Below, piece by piece: positions 19,189 to 29,839 of a DNA stretch of 64,000 bases. This DNA comes from JADJOY01 sp046331705 [NCBI: bacterium] (GTDB taxonomy: Bacteria > JADJOY01). The stretch spans positions 1-64,000 of the forward strand of contig JAXLQJ010000004.1 of the NCBI GenBank assembly GCA_046331705.1, read 5' to 3'. The translations under genes were made by a program, and so were the position numbers. The notes beneath the pieces were generated by a model. That model was not told the origin of the DNA and did not search any database. It saw only the letters and a list, made by a program, of their open reading frames with translations. Within the stretch, counting starts at the first letter, position 1. Each line of letters starts with the position of its first letter.

Positions 19189-20775
19189 GTGAAAGTGCTG
19201 GTAACCGATCGACTCTCCGACAAGGGCCTCGGTCTGCTCCGCGACGCGGGCGGATTCGACGTCGTGAACAAGGTGGGCCTCGTGAAGGAGGCGCTGCTCG
19301 CCGAGATCGCCGACGCCGACGCGTTGGTGGTGCGCAGCGAGACCAAGGTCACCCGCGAGGTGCTGGCCGCCGCCGCGAAGCTCAAGGTGATCGGCCGCGC
19401 GGGAGTGGGCGTCGACAACATCGACGTCCCGGCCGCCAACGAGCGCGGCATCGTGGTCATGAACACGCCGGGCGGGAACACCGTCACCACCGCCGAGCAC
19501 GCCATCAGCCTGATGCTGTCGCTGGCGCGCAAGATCCCCCAGGGCACCATGACCCTCAAGAAGGGCGAGTGGGCGAAGAAGAAGCTCACCGGCATGGAGA
19601 TCATGGGGAAGACGCTCGGCGTCATCGGTCTCGGCAACATCGGCCGGGTGGTCGCCGACCGCGCGCGCGGCCTCAAGATGCAGGTCGTCGGCTTCGATCC
19701 GTTCCTGACCCGCGAGGCGGCCGAGAAGATCGGCGTCGAGCTGGTGGATCTCGACGAGCTCTACAAGCGCGCCGACATCATCACCGTCCACACGCCGCTC
19801 ACGACCGAGACCAAGGCGCTCATCAACCGCGAGACGTTCGCGAAGATGAAGAACGGCGTGCTGGTCATCAACGCGGCGCGCGGCGGCATCGTCGACGAGG
19901 CGGCGCTCGCCGAGGCGATCGGCATCGGCAAGGTCGCGGGCGCGGCCCTCGACGTCTTCGTCGAGGAGCCGCCGCCCAAGGATCATCCGCTGCTCGCGCT
20001 CGACAACGTCATCTGCACGCCCCACCTCGGCGCCGCCACCGAGGAAGCGGCCGAGAAGGTCGCGTACCAGGTGGCCGAGCAGATCCGCGACTATCTGCTC
20101 AAGGGCGAGATCCGCAACGCCGTGAACGTCCCCTCGGTGAGCGCCGACGAGCTACCGCGGCTGCGCCCCTACCTGACGCTGGCGGAACGGCTCGGCAGCT
20201 TCCTGGGCCAGACCGTGGACGACGCGCCGCGCGAGATCGCCATCGAGTACCTGGGCGAGGTGCGCGACGTGAACACCGCCGCGCTGACGAACGCGGTGCT
20301 GCGCGGTCTGCTGGCGCCGTTGCTGGACGTGGTCGTCAACGACGTCAGCGCGCCAGTGGTGGCTCGCGAGCGCGGAGTTCGCGTGAGCGAGAGCAAGTCC
20401 TCGCGGGACGTCGACTTCTCGAACCTGATCCAGGTCACGCTCACCACCTCGAAGGGAACCGCGCGGGTGGCCGGCGCAGTCCTCGGCAAGGACCATCCGC
20501 GGCTGGTGCGTTTCAACGACTTCTTCCTGGAAGGGATCCTGGAGGGCAACATCGTCGTCCTCCAGAACCAGGACGTACCGGGAGTGGTGGGCCGTCTCGG
20601 CACGGTGCTGGGCGAGAAGGGGATCAACATCGCAGGGCTCGAGCTCGGCCGCGACAAGACCAACGGCCGTGCCGTGAGCCTCTTCCACGTCGACGGCGAG
20701 CTGCCCGCGGCGGTGCTCGACGTGATCCGGAAGCAGCCGGCGATCCTGTCGGCCACACAGGTGAAGCTCGTATGA
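19189..20775 (+). CDS. serA: D-3-phosphoglycerate dehydrogenase
   Basis: A 528-residue long-form SerA, catalysing the first step of serine synthesis. Catalytic domain with NAD loop GLGNIGRVVADRA at about residue 148, NAARGGIVDEAAL (catalytic Arg) and HLGAATEEA (catalytic His region), followed by an ASB domain and a C-terminal ACT domain (about 452-528) that normally binds serine for feedback control. GTG start. Length matches the three-domain form. Paired with the aminotransferase upstream. Confidence 0.95.
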   Translation: MKVLVTDRLSDKGLGLLRDAGGFDVVNKVGLVKEALLAEIADADALVVRSETKVTREVLAAAAKLKVIGRAGVGVDNIDVPAANERGIVVMNTPGGNTVTTAEHAISLMLSLARKIPQGTMTLKKGEWAKKKLTGMEIMGKTLGVIGLGNIGRVVADRARGLKMQVVGFDPFLTREAAEKIGVELVDLDELYKRADIITVHTPLTTETKALINRETFAKMKNGVLVINAARGGIVDEAALAEAIGIGKVAGAALDVFVEEPPPKDHPLLALDNVICTPHLGAATEEAAEKVAYQVAEQIRDYLLKGEIRNAVNVPSVSADELPRLRPYLTLAERLGSFLGQTVDDAPREIAIEYLGEVRDVNTAALTNAVLRGLLAPLLDVVVNDVSAPVVARERGVRVSESKSSRDVDFSNLIQVTLTTSKGTARVAGAVLGKDHPRLVRFNDFFLEGILEGNIVVLQNQDVPGVVGRLGTVLGEKGINIAGLELGRDKTNGRAVSLFHVDGELPAAVLDVIRKQPAILSATQVKLV

Positions 20776-20932
20776 CGCCCGAACGGGCTCGCGCCGCGAT
20801 CCGGCCGTCGAGCCCACCGCCGCCACGCGCGCCTGCCGCGGGCCGCGCGTGCCCCGCGGGCACCGGCGCTCGGCCCGTGTCGGCGAGCGTCACGGGCGTC
20901 GCAGTCGCCCCCCCATCCCTGAGGAGCGCATC

Positions 20933-22228
<1,296 letters not shown>

Positions 22229-22266
22229 ACGCGAGCGCTCGCGCGGGAGGCGATCGCGACCCGGGC

Positions 22267-24189
22267 TCAGAGCCCGGCGCCGAGCACGTCGACGGCGCGT
22301 TCGGCGGGCACGGCCTCGCGCTCACTCGCGCCCTCGCGGCGCGCAGGCAGCCACACCCGGAAGCGGCTCCCCTCGCCCGCGACGCTCTCGATGTCGATGT
22401 GCCCGCCGTGGGCGCGCACGATGCCGTACACCACGGACAGCCCGAGCCCACGTCCCTGGAACTTGGTCGTGAAGAACGGCTCGAACACGTGCGCGCGGGT
22501 CTGCTCGTCGAGACCCACTCCCGAATCGGCGACGGTGAGCTCGACGTAGGAGCCGGCGGCGAGGGCCAGTCCGCGGGCCCGCTCCTCGTCGAGCACGCAA
22601 TTGCGCGTCGTCACGCGCAAGCGACCGCCGCCGTCGAGCGCCTCGACACCGTTGGTGCAGAGGTTCATGACCACCTGCCCCATCTGGGTCGGATCGGCTT
22701 CGACCGACCAGAGATCGGCCGCGAGATCACGCTCGATGCGCACCCCCGCCGGCGGCGAGCGGAACTGGAGGCTCAGGATCTCGCGCACCACCTCGTTGAG
22801 GTCGAGCGCCTCGGGGTGCGTGGTGCCGCCCCGCGCGAACGAGAGCATCTGCCGGGCCAGCCCTCCACCCTTGCGCGCCAGCGCGGCGATCTCGTCGAGG
22901 AGCTCGTGGCCCGTGGAGTCGTCGCCCACCACGTCGCGCAACAGGTCGGTGGTGCTCAGCACCACCGCCATCAGATTGTTGAAGTCGTGCGCGATCCCGC
23001 CGGCGAGCGTCGCCGTGGCCTCCATCCGCGATGCGGCCATGAGCGCCGCCTCGGCGCGCTTGCGCTCGGTGATGTCCTCGGAGATGCCGAGCAGGTACTG
23101 GACGACGCCGTTCTCGTCGACGATCGGGATCTTCTTCGTGTGCAGCGTGCGGGCACCGTGGGTGCGCGTGTGGATCGGCTCCTCGGGGATGTCGACCACC
23201 TTCCGCCCCGCCAGCACCTCGCGATCCTTGGCGGTGAAGAAATCCGCCTCCGCCTTCGGGAAGAAATCGTAGTCGTTCTTGCCCAGCAGGTCGTCGCGGC
23301 GGAATCCGAGCAGCTCCTCGCCGGCGCGGTTGAAGCGCACGAAGCGCAGCTCGGCCGCGTCCTTGACGAAGATCATGTTGGGGATGTTCTCCACCACCGA
23401 GCCCAGGAACGCCGAGTCGCGCCACACCTCTTCCTCGGCGCGCTTGCGCTGGGTGATGTCCTTCACGATCCGGTAGTGGCCGGCGGGCTCGCCGCTGCGA
23501 TCCCAGACCGGCACCAACGTCACGCCGAGGTAGGCCGTGGACCCGTCCTTGCGCTCGGCGCGGACCTCGACCTCGGCCCATCCAGCGAGTGACATGCCGG
23601 TGCTCGCCTCGCGCAGCAGCGTCCGGTCCTCGTTGGCGATCGGGAGGTCGGCCGGGCGCCCGACGAGGTCGTCGACGCGGTGGCCGAGCATGCGCGCGTA
23701 CGTCTCGTTGGCTTGCTCGATGCGCCCGTCGAGCCCCACCCGCACCACGCCCTCCACCGCGGCTTCCAGCACCGAGTTGAGGGTGTTGCGCTCGTGCTCG
23801 GCGCGCGCGCGCTCGCTGCGCACCGCCGCCTGACGCTCGGCGATGGTGAGTCGCACGCGGAAGTCGCGGCTCAGGATCGGCTTCGAGATGAAGTCGTCGG
23901 CGCCTGCGTCGAGCGACCGCGCCACGTCGTCGGGCCCGCCCCGGCCCGTGAGCACCAGCACCACGCTGTGCGCGCCGCGCGGGTGCGAGCGAATGCGTCG
24001 GCAGAGATCGAGCCCGTCCAGGTCCGGCAAGTTGAGATCGAGAACGACGAGCTCCTGGAACCCTTCGAGATACGCCGCCCAGGCCGCCTCGCCCGTGGCG
24101 AACGCGCTCACCGTGTGGCCACGCTCGCCGACGAGCTCGGCCAGGATCCGTCGGACCTCGTCCTGGTCTTCGACGAGCAAGCATCTCAT
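22267..24189 (-). CDS. Hybrid sensor: receiver, two PAS domains, histidine kinase
   Basis: A 640-residue soluble protein with the receiver at the N-terminus (D51 acceptor in LDLNLPDLDG, K103), a PAS at about 135-250, a second PAS/PAC at about 262-378, a HisKA with H401 in GGIAHDFNNLMAV and an HATPase_c with DSGVGL and QGRGLGLSVVYGI. This kinase class resembles NtrB/PleC-like cytoplasmic sensors. An N-terminal receiver means it probably takes phosphate from another kinase as well as sensing through PAS. ATG at 24189. No response regulator is beside it. The signal is unknown. Confidence 0.9.
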   Translation of the reverse strand: MRCLLVEDQDEVRRILAELVGERGHTVSAFATGEAAWAAYLEGFQELVVLDLNLPDLDGLDLCRRIRSHPRGAHSVVLVLTGRGGPDDVARSLDAGADDFISKPILSRDFRVRLTIAERQAAVRSERARAEHERNTLNSVLEAAVEGVVRVGLDGRIEQANETYARMLGHRVDDLVGRPADLPIANEDRTLLREASTGMSLAGWAEVEVRAERKDGSTAYLGVTLVPVWDRSGEPAGHYRIVKDITQRKRAEEEVWRDSAFLGSVVENIPNMIFVKDAAELRFVRFNRAGEELLGFRRDDLLGKNDYDFFPKAEADFFTAKDREVLAGRKVVDIPEEPIHTRTHGARTLHTKKIPIVDENGVVQYLLGISEDITERKRAEAALMAASRMEATATLAGGIAHDFNNLMAVVLSTTDLLRDVVGDDSTGHELLDEIAALARKGGGLARQMLSFARGGTTHPEALDLNEVVREILSLQFRSPPAGVRIERDLAADLWSVEADPTQMGQVVMNLCTNGVEALDGGGRLRVTTRNCVLDEERARGLALAAGSYVELTVADSGVGLDEQTRAHVFEPFFTTKFQGRGLGLSVVYGIVRAHGGHIDIESVAGEGSRFRVWLPARREGASEREAVPAERAVDVLGAGL

Positions 24190-24348
24190 GCCGTGACTCG
24201 ACCAGGGACGCCCGACCGATGCGCTGCAGCCATCGAGCGTCTCGATCCCCCGCTTACCACGCGGCGCCGGCACCCGCAACGAAAGCGTCGCTCGATCGCG
24301 GCGCGATTCCGCCGGCTCAGCGAGCGCAGGCGAATCACGGCGCGCGCC

Positions 24349-26166
24349 TCATCGCGTGCCGCCGCGCGCTGCAGGGTGCAGCTCGCCGAGCCAGGCCCGG
24401 TAACGAGCGCATTGCTCGGCGGTCGCGTTCGAGTCGGCCTCGATCCACCACGTATCCAGGGGACGCGCCGTGGGAGTGACGGTGAGCTCCGTGAGCCGCT
24501 CGCGACGAAACGCCGTGAGCGCGACGCTGGCGCCGAGGGCGAGATCGTCGAGACGCGCCTCGAGCGCACGCACGTCGTGCACACGCCATCCGCCCACCGC
24601 CACCACCTCGTCACCGGCGTAGAGCCCGGCCCGCTCGGCGGGGCTGCCGTTGGTGACCAGCGCCACCCGCAGCCGGCCGCCCTCCTCGCGAAAGCTCGCG
24701 CCGAGCTGGGGCCGATTGGCTGGATCACGCTCGCCGGGCGCCGGCGCGACGGGTGGGCGGCCGCCCCGATCCTCGGCGTTCTCCCGCGGCCGCGTGCGCG
24801 CGACGAGCCCCGCGAGCGCGAGGTGGCGGGCCACGTCCAGCTCCTCGGTCGATCGCACGTACCGATCCAGCAGGTCCTCGACGTCCACGCCCGTGAAGCG
24901 GCGCACCAGCTCGCCGAAGCCTCCCTCGGGGATCGTCTCGCCGCGCGCGGCGTCGGCGGCGAGCTCGCGCAACACCGTGTCGAGCGAGGCCCGGTCGCGG
25001 CTGCGCGCGCGGATCTCCAGATCGAGCAGCGACGCGACCACGTGACCCTTGAGGTAATAGGAAACCGACGTGTTGGGCGTGTCCTCGTCGGGTCGATAGA
25101 GGCGAATCCAGGCGTCGCGGCTCACCTCCTCGAGGGAATGCACCGCTCGCCCGGGCGTGCGGCCCAGCTGCGTGAGGTTCTCGCCCAGCATCTCGAGGTA
25201 GCGCTCCGGCCCGATCAATCCCGCCCGCCGCAGGAGCAACGGCGCGTAGTAGTCCGTGACTCCCTCCATCACCCACAGCAGGTCGGTGATGCACTCGCGC
25301 GCGTAATCGTAGGGGGCGAACCGTGTCGGTCGAATGCGCTTCACGTTCCAGACGTGAAACAGCTCGTGGCTCGCCAGGTCGAGGAACTCCTCGTAGGTGC
25401 GCCGCGGGCGGAAGCCGAAGCGCGGATAGTGCAAGACACAGCTGTCGCGGTGCTCGAGACCGCCCCCGCGCTTCTCGGCGAGGTGAACGACGAAGAGATA
25501 GCGACGATAGGGCAGCCCGCCCATGGTGTCGCGGGCGGCCGCCACCAGCGTGGCGAGATCGCGGCGCAGCCCCTCGAGATCGACGTTGCCGTCGCCCCAC
25601 ACGGCGATCTCGTGGGGGATGCCGTCCACCTCGAAGCGCACGTCGCGGTGAGCGCCCACCTCGACCGGGCAATCCACGAGATGGTCGTAGTCGTCGGCGC
25701 GCCACGCATCGGTCGCGTCGGCGACGCGCTCGAGGGTCGTGGCCACCTTCCAGCCGCTCGGCACCTCGATCTCGAGCAGCGCCGGACGAAAGCGGGTCTC
25801 CTGCGCGTAGACGAACAACGTGACACCGTTCCAGAACGCGTGCGTGTCGTCGAGATGGCTGGTGCGAACGGAGAGCTCGTGGGCGAAGACCTCGTACCGG
25901 ACCCGCACTCCCGCCGCCGCGCCGGTCACGCTCCACGTGGCCTTGCCGGTCTTGCGCGCAGGCAGCGCGGTGCCATCGAGCGACCACGCTTGGAAGCCGC
26001 GCACGTGGCGCGCAAACTCGCGCACCAGATACGAGCCCGGGTTCCACACCGGCAGCTCGAGCTCGAGCACCTCGGGCAACGGTGCTTCGAACGACGCCTC
26101 GACGTGAAAGCGATGGGCATGCGGCTCGGGCCACGCGACGCGATAGCGAACGACCGTCTCGTCCAT
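24349..26166 (-). CDS. M61 family glycyl aminopeptidase with PDZ domain
   Basis: A 605-residue zinc peptidase. The N-terminal beta domain is followed by the catalytic region with H267-E268-x-x-H271 (SHELFHVWNVKRIRP) and the third ligand E301 in MEGVTDYYA; a PDZ domain lies at about 495-565. No signal peptide is seen, so it is likely cytoplasmic, as for Sphingomonas glycyl aminopeptidase homologues. It is divergent from, and its first codons may overlap, the lipoprotein gene on the other strand. Confidence 0.9.
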   Translation of the reverse strand: MDETVVRYRVAWPEPHAHRFHVEASFEAPLPEVLELELPVWNPGSYLVREFARHVRGFQAWSLDGTALPARKTGKATWSVTGAAAGVRVRYEVFAHELSVRTSHLDDTHAFWNGVTLFVYAQETRFRPALLEIEVPSGWKVATTLERVADATDAWRADDYDHLVDCPVEVGAHRDVRFEVDGIPHEIAVWGDGNVDLEGLRRDLATLVAAARDTMGGLPYRRYLFVVHLAEKRGGGLEHRDSCVLHYPRFGFRPRRTYEEFLDLASHELFHVWNVKRIRPTRFAPYDYARECITDLLWVMEGVTDYYAPLLLRRAGLIGPERYLEMLGENLTQLGRTPGRAVHSLEEVSRDAWIRLYRPDEDTPNTSVSYYLKGHVVASLLDLEIRARSRDRASLDTVLRELAADAARGETIPEGGFGELVRRFTGVDVEDLLDRYVRSTEELDVARHLALAGLVARTRPRENAEDRGGRPPVAPAPGERDPANRPQLGASFREEGGRLRVALVTNGSPAERAGLYAGDEVVAVGGWRVHDVRALEARLDDLALGASVALTAFRRERLTELTVTPTARPLDTWWIEADSNATAEQCARYRAWLGELHPAARGGTR

Positions 26167-27237
26167 GCGCGCGAGTCTACGAGACCGCGGGGCCGCTGGC
26201 TGCCGACGCTCGCCGTCGCGCTGGCGGTGAGCGCGGCCGCCGCCAGCGGCTGTGGATCAAGCTCGGCGCCCGTCGTGCCGGCGGCGATCGAGCTGCCGGC
26301 GTATCCGTTCACGACTACCCAAGCGATCGTCGTGGACGAGAGCGCGATCGCCGCTGCGGGCGGCGCCTATTGCCGCGATGCCCGCGCCAGGGCGACGGCG
26401 GTCGACTTCTACCTCGGCGCGCTGCCGCTCGGGTCGATCGACGCGCTGTGCGCCGATGGCCCCGCCTACACCGGCGCCGAGACGCGTCTCGGGAGCCTCT
26501 ACGTATCGGGATATTTCGGCGGTTTGTGGCTGCGCGACTCGCTGATCGCGAGCGACGCGGCGGCGCGCGCAGCGGCGGCTGGCCCCCAGGTGACGGGTCT
26601 TTCCGAGGTCGTCTTCTCGGCGCTCGCCGAGCTCGCGGGCGAGCGACTCGCGCTGGCTCGCGAGGGCGAGGACGCGACGCTCGTGGACGCGGCACGCACG
26701 AGCTTGCCGCTCTTGCTCACGCTCTTCGGCTACAACCTCGGTTACCTGCAAGTGGCAGAGGAAAACCCGCCCGCAGGAGCGCCCGCCGCGCCGAGCCCGA
26801 TCGCGTGCGACGGTTTCCTGGCGTGTCGCGGCACCGGCGTCGACGTCGCGACGCTCGAGCGCTACGCGAGCGCGCTCGCGGCGATCGCCTCGCCGTCCAC
26901 GGACGCGTGGCGCGAGGTGGCGGACCTCGTCGCACGCTACGGCGAAGGCGCCGTGCAATCCGGCCGCGGCGTCTGGGAGAGCATCCTGGGCGGAAGCTCG
27001 ATCGCATCCACGGCGTACCAGCCGCTGCTCGATCTGAGCGCCGGCTATCTGCTGGTCTCGGAGGCCGCCGTGCTCGCGAACGCCACCGCGTTCGCGGAAT
27101 CGGACGCCGGCGCCGCGCGCTGCGGCTCGCTCGTCCAGACCGGTCTGGTGATCTGGTCCGGCAGCTATTTCGAGGGGCTCGCGTCGAGCGCGGCAGCGGG
27201 CACGTTCCCCACGCTCGAGTGCGTGGGATCCGGCTGA
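26119..27237 (+). CDS. Lipoprotein, about 370 residues, unknown function
   Basis: A hydrophobic signal (LPTLAVALAVSAAAASGC) ends in a lipobox whose Cys is at about base 26251. The mature part is Ala-rich and helical, with several Cys residues that could form disulfides (YCRDARA, CDGFLACRGT, RCGSL). I do not recognise the family. The start is unclear: ATG 26119 overlaps the divergent M61 gene by 48 bases, and a CTG near 26200 would give a shorter signal. Frame and stop are solid. Confidence 0.6.
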   Translation: MRLGPRDAIANDRLVHARESTRPRGRWLPTLAVALAVSAAAASGCGSSSAPVVPAAIELPAYPFTTTQAIVVDESAIAAAGGAYCRDARARATAVDFYLGALPLGSIDALCADGPAYTGAETRLGSLYVSGYFGGLWLRDSLIASDAAARAAAAGPQVTGLSEVVFSALAELAGERLALAREGEDATLVDAARTSLPLLLTLFGYNLGYLQVAEENPPAGAPAAPSPIACDGFLACRGTGVDVATLERYASALAAIASPSTDAWREVADLVARYGEGAVQSGRGVWESILGGSSIASTAYQPLLDLSAGYLLVSEAAVLANATAFAESDAGAARCGSLVQTGLVIWSGSYFEGLASSAAAGTFPTLECVGSG

Positions 27238-27281
27238 GTCGGCGCAGCGAGACGACCGCCCCGCGCCGTCCCTTCGACTCG

Positions 27282-27767
27282 TCAGTTCATCGTGATGCGC
27301 GCCGAGCGCACCGCACCCGCTTCGTATTGCCAGAGCGTCACCGTGGGCGGGCGATCCGCGCCGCTGGTGGGTGTCGCGTCCACCAGAAAGACCTGGCACG
27401 ACGTATCCGCCGACGGCGTCACCGGCCCCGCGCCGCCATCCACGTAGGCCGGCTCGGCGCGATTCCGCGGGTTGGCGGCGGTGTTGGCGTCCTGCAGCGT
27501 CACGACCTCGGCGATGCTCTTCGCCGCGGCCTGGGGATCGCCTAGCGACTCGTAGCGCGAGACGCGGTTGCTGAGCTCGGCATCCATGGCGTGGAACGCC
27601 GCGAGACAGGCGTTGCTCATCGCCTTCTCGCGGCTGCCGAGGATCTTCGGCGCGACCACCACCGCCAGAATCGACAGGATCGCGACCACCACGAGCATCT
27701 CGACGAGCGTGAACCCCGCCGTCCGCGAGGATCGGGGCATGAGCTGGCGAAAACCGTTCACGATCAT
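27282..27767 (-). CDS. Type IV/II pseudopilin-like protein
   Basis: A 161-residue protein with a prepilin peptidase site, Gly before FTLVEMLVVVAILSILAVV, Glu at +5 of the mature protein and a long N-terminal helix. The leader is basic (MPRSSRTAG part). The C-terminal part carries two Cys. It could be a minor pilin or a type II secretion pseudopilin. No other pilus or secretion genes are in the window, so it is an orphan. A second ATG (MPRSSR) may be the true start. Its promoter overlaps that of the divergent gene. Confidence 0.85.
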   Translation of the reverse strand: MIVNGFRQLMPRSSRTAGFTLVEMLVVVAILSILAVVVAPKILGSREKAMSNACLAAFHAMDAELSNRVSRYESLGDPQAAAKSIAEVVTLQDANTAANPRNRAEPAYVDGGAGPVTPSADTSCQVFLVDATPTSGADRPPTVTLWQYEAGAVRSARITMN

Positions 27768-27797
27768 TCCCCCGCGTCGCGTGTGCTCGATAAATCC

Positions 27798-27826
27798 TTG
27801 GGATCGTTCGAGAAAACTGGTAGGAT
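27798..27826 (+). promoter_or_regulatory. Sigma-70-type promoter for the gene at 27873
   Basis: TTGGGA (27798-27803), 17-base spacer, TAGGAT (27821-27826), 46 bases before the ATG. Its -10 box overlaps the -10 of the opposing pseudopilin promoter. Confidence 0.5.
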
Positions 27827-27854
27827 CTTAAAGGTTCGCTGAGCGACCGGTCAA
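27825..27854 (-). promoter_or_regulatory. Sigma-70-type promoter for the pseudopilin gene
   Basis: On the minus strand TTGACC (27854-27849), 18-base spacer, TAAGAT (27830-27825), about 57 bases before the pseudopilin start. Confidence 0.5.
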
Positions 27855-27872
27855 CGAAATACTCTTCCCGAC

Positions 27873-28373
27873 ATGTCTGCACCACACAGTCGCCCGCCGG
27901 AACCCAACCGCGACGCCTCGACCCGCAAGGGCGACATCACGGCGTTGGTCCGCGAGGAAGCGGCGCGCCGGCGCAGCTCGGAAGAGACCAGCCACGAGGA
28001 AGGCCGCGCGTCGCGCGTGCCCTATCGGCTGATCGCGATCCTGGTCCTCGCCACGGTCACGGTGATCGCCACCACCAAGAGCGTCTTCCAGGTGATGGTC
28101 TTCCTCAAGCACCCCGGCGACAACGCGGTGCTCGGCGTGAAGCTCGACGAGGTCGACGCGTTGGTACCGGCGACCAGCCTGGCCCTCGACGGCAAGACAC
28201 TCGTCGTGAACGTGGGCACCGGCTGGGCGACGCTCGGCCACGAGGAACGCGCGCGGCGCCTCTCCGAGCTCGCGAGCCTGCTGGCCAACCGCTACTACCA
28301 CGGCGCGCGGCTGATCGCGCCGAGCGGCGGCGCCGTCGGCACCTGGGCGAAGGGGCGAGTCCACGTCGAGTGA
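27873..28373 (+). CDS. Single-pass membrane protein, unknown function
   Basis: A 166-residue protein with a charged, Arg-rich cytoplasmic N-terminus (about 1-48), one transmembrane segment (about 50-68) and a soluble, probably periplasmic, C-terminal domain of 95 residues with no recognised motif. The region LVVNVGTGWATLGHEERARRLSELASLL is the most structured-looking part. The MFS gene follows after 64 bases. Family not recognised. Confidence 0.65.
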   Translation: MSAPHSRPPEPNRDASTRKGDITALVREEAARRRSSEETSHEEGRASRVPYRLIAILVLATVTVIATTKSVFQVMVFLKHPGDNAVLGVKLDEVDALVPATSLALDGKTLVVNVGTGWATLGHEERARRLSELASLLANRYYHGARLIAPSGGAVGTWAKGRVHVE

Positions 28374-28437
28374 CCGAGCCCCGCGATCCCGCGTCCGCCT
28401 CTCGCCTCCCACCCAATCGCAGGCAGCGCCCTCCGCC

Positions 28438-29652
28438 GTGTCGCTCACGCCCTATCAGCGGCGGCTCGTCGTGTTTCTCGGCGTGGCGTGCTTCTTCGAA
28501 GGCTACGACTTCATCGCCATCACCCAGATCCTCCCCAACCTGCGCGCGGCCATGGAGCTCTCGCCCGCGCAGGGCTCGAGCCTCGTCGCGTTCATCAACC
28601 TCGGCACGATCCTCTCGTACGCGCTGGTACGGCGCGCCGATCGCTGGGGCCGGCGACGGGTGCTCACGCTCACCATCGCCGGCTACACGCTGGCGAGCTT
28701 CCTCTCCGGCCTGGCCACCGGACCCGTCTGGTTCGCGCTGGCGCAGCTCACTGCTCGCACGTTCCTGATCGCCGAATGGGCGGTGAGCATGGTGTACGCG
28801 GCCGAGGAGTTCCCCGCGCATCGGCGCGGCTGGGTCATCGGAGTCATCCAGGCCACCTCCAGCCTCGGCTCCACGGTATGCGCCGGCGTGGTGCCCGCGC
28901 TGCTCGCGACGCCGCTCGGTTGGCGCAGCGTGTACTTCGTGGGGACGATCCCGCTCGTCTTGCTCGCGTTCGCGCGGCGTAGCTTGCGCGAGAGCACGCG
29001 CTTCGCCAGCGCCGTGGCGGTGGCGCCGAGCACACCGCGATCGCTGCTCGAGATCATGCGCACCCCGTATCGGCGGCGGATCCTCGAGCTCGCGAGCATC
29101 TGGGGGCTCACGTACGTCTGCACCCAGTCCGCCGTCACCTTCTGGAAGGAGTTCGCGCTGGCCGAGCGCGGCTTCACCGACGGCCAGGTGGGCGCCAGCA
29201 TCTCGATCGCGGCGGTGGCGGCGATCCCGCTCACCTTCGGCGCCGGCAAGCTGATCGACGTGCTCGGACGGCGCCGCGGCGGCGCCATCATCTTCGTGCT
29301 CACGTCCGCAGGCGTGTTCGGCGCGTACACGTTGCCCGATCGGCTTTCGCTCACCGCGGCGCTCGCCGTCACGATCTTCGGCGTCACCGCGGTGCTGCCC
29401 GTGCTCAACGCCTACACCGCCGAGCTCTTCCCCACCGAGCTGCGCGGCGACGGGTTCGCGTGGGCGAACAACCTGCTGGGGCGAATCGGCTACGTGCTCG
29501 GTCCGCTGCTGGTCGGGCTCGCCGCCGGGCGCCTGGGATGGGGAGCCTCGGCGGCGGCCACCGCCATCTTTCCGCTGCTGGCGCTGGTGTTCATCCTCCG
29601 GCTCATGCCCGAGACCACGGGCAAGGAGCTCGAGGAGACGTCGCGACTCTGA
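28438..29652 (+). CDS. MFS transporter, sugar/organic-acid symporter type
   Basis: A 404-residue membrane protein with twelve hydrophobic segments in two halves. The loop 2-3 motif RRADRWGRRRVL and the later TAELFPTELRGDGFA are typical of the metabolite:H+ symporter/sugar porter group, and the end PETTGKELEE is the classical sugar-porter C-terminal motif. GTG start. The substrate cannot be told. It follows the membrane protein gene and precedes ettA by 187 bases. Confidence 0.85.
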   Translation: MSLTPYQRRLVVFLGVACFFEGYDFIAITQILPNLRAAMELSPAQGSSLVAFINLGTILSYALVRRADRWGRRRVLTLTIAGYTLASFLSGLATGPVWFALAQLTARTFLIAEWAVSMVYAAEEFPAHRRGWVIGVIQATSSLGSTVCAGVVPALLATPLGWRSVYFVGTIPLVLLAFARRSLRESTRFASAVAVAPSTPRSLLEIMRTPYRRRILELASIWGLTYVCTQSAVTFWKEFALAERGFTDGQVGASISIAAVAAIPLTFGAGKLIDVLGRRRGGAIIFVLTSAGVFGAYTLPDRLSLTAALAVTIFGVTAVLPVLNAYTAELFPTELRGDGFAWANNLLGRIGYVLGPLLVGLAAGRLGWGASAAATAIFPLLALVFILRLMPETTGKELEETSRL

Positions 29653-29782
29653 GCGGCGAGCCCCCGATCGCAGCCGCCGTCCGCGCACCGCTTCGCGCCG
29701 ACTCGGGTGCCGCGCCGATCGTGCCGAGCGGTGTCATCCCTGCTAGTCTCCGTTCGTTCACCACAACTCGCGACCGGCCCGA

Positions 29783-29802
29783 CACGGGAGGTTCCTCCCG
29801 TG
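29783..29802 (+). promoter_or_regulatory. Perfect 9-bp inverted repeat upstream of ettA
   Basis: CACGGGAGG and CCTCCCGTG around a 2-base centre, 38 bases before the ettA ATG. It could fold in the leader, where the GGAGG arm resembles a sequestered Shine-Dalgarno, or act as an operator. No U-run follows. Confidence 0.4.
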
Positions 29803-29839
29803 CTCGGCGATCCGCTCGCGCGACGAGGCTCGTTCACAC

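Noticed and set aside
17259-19676. An 805-codon open frame on the minus strand
   Set aside because: It runs antisense to the lipoprotein, aminotransferase and serA genes and shows only low-complexity Arg/Ala-rich sequence.
23680-26112. A very long plus-strand frame leading into the lipoprotein at 26119
   Set aside because: This part is antisense to the histidine kinase and the M61 peptidase; only the end from about 26119 has a signal peptide and protein-like sequence.
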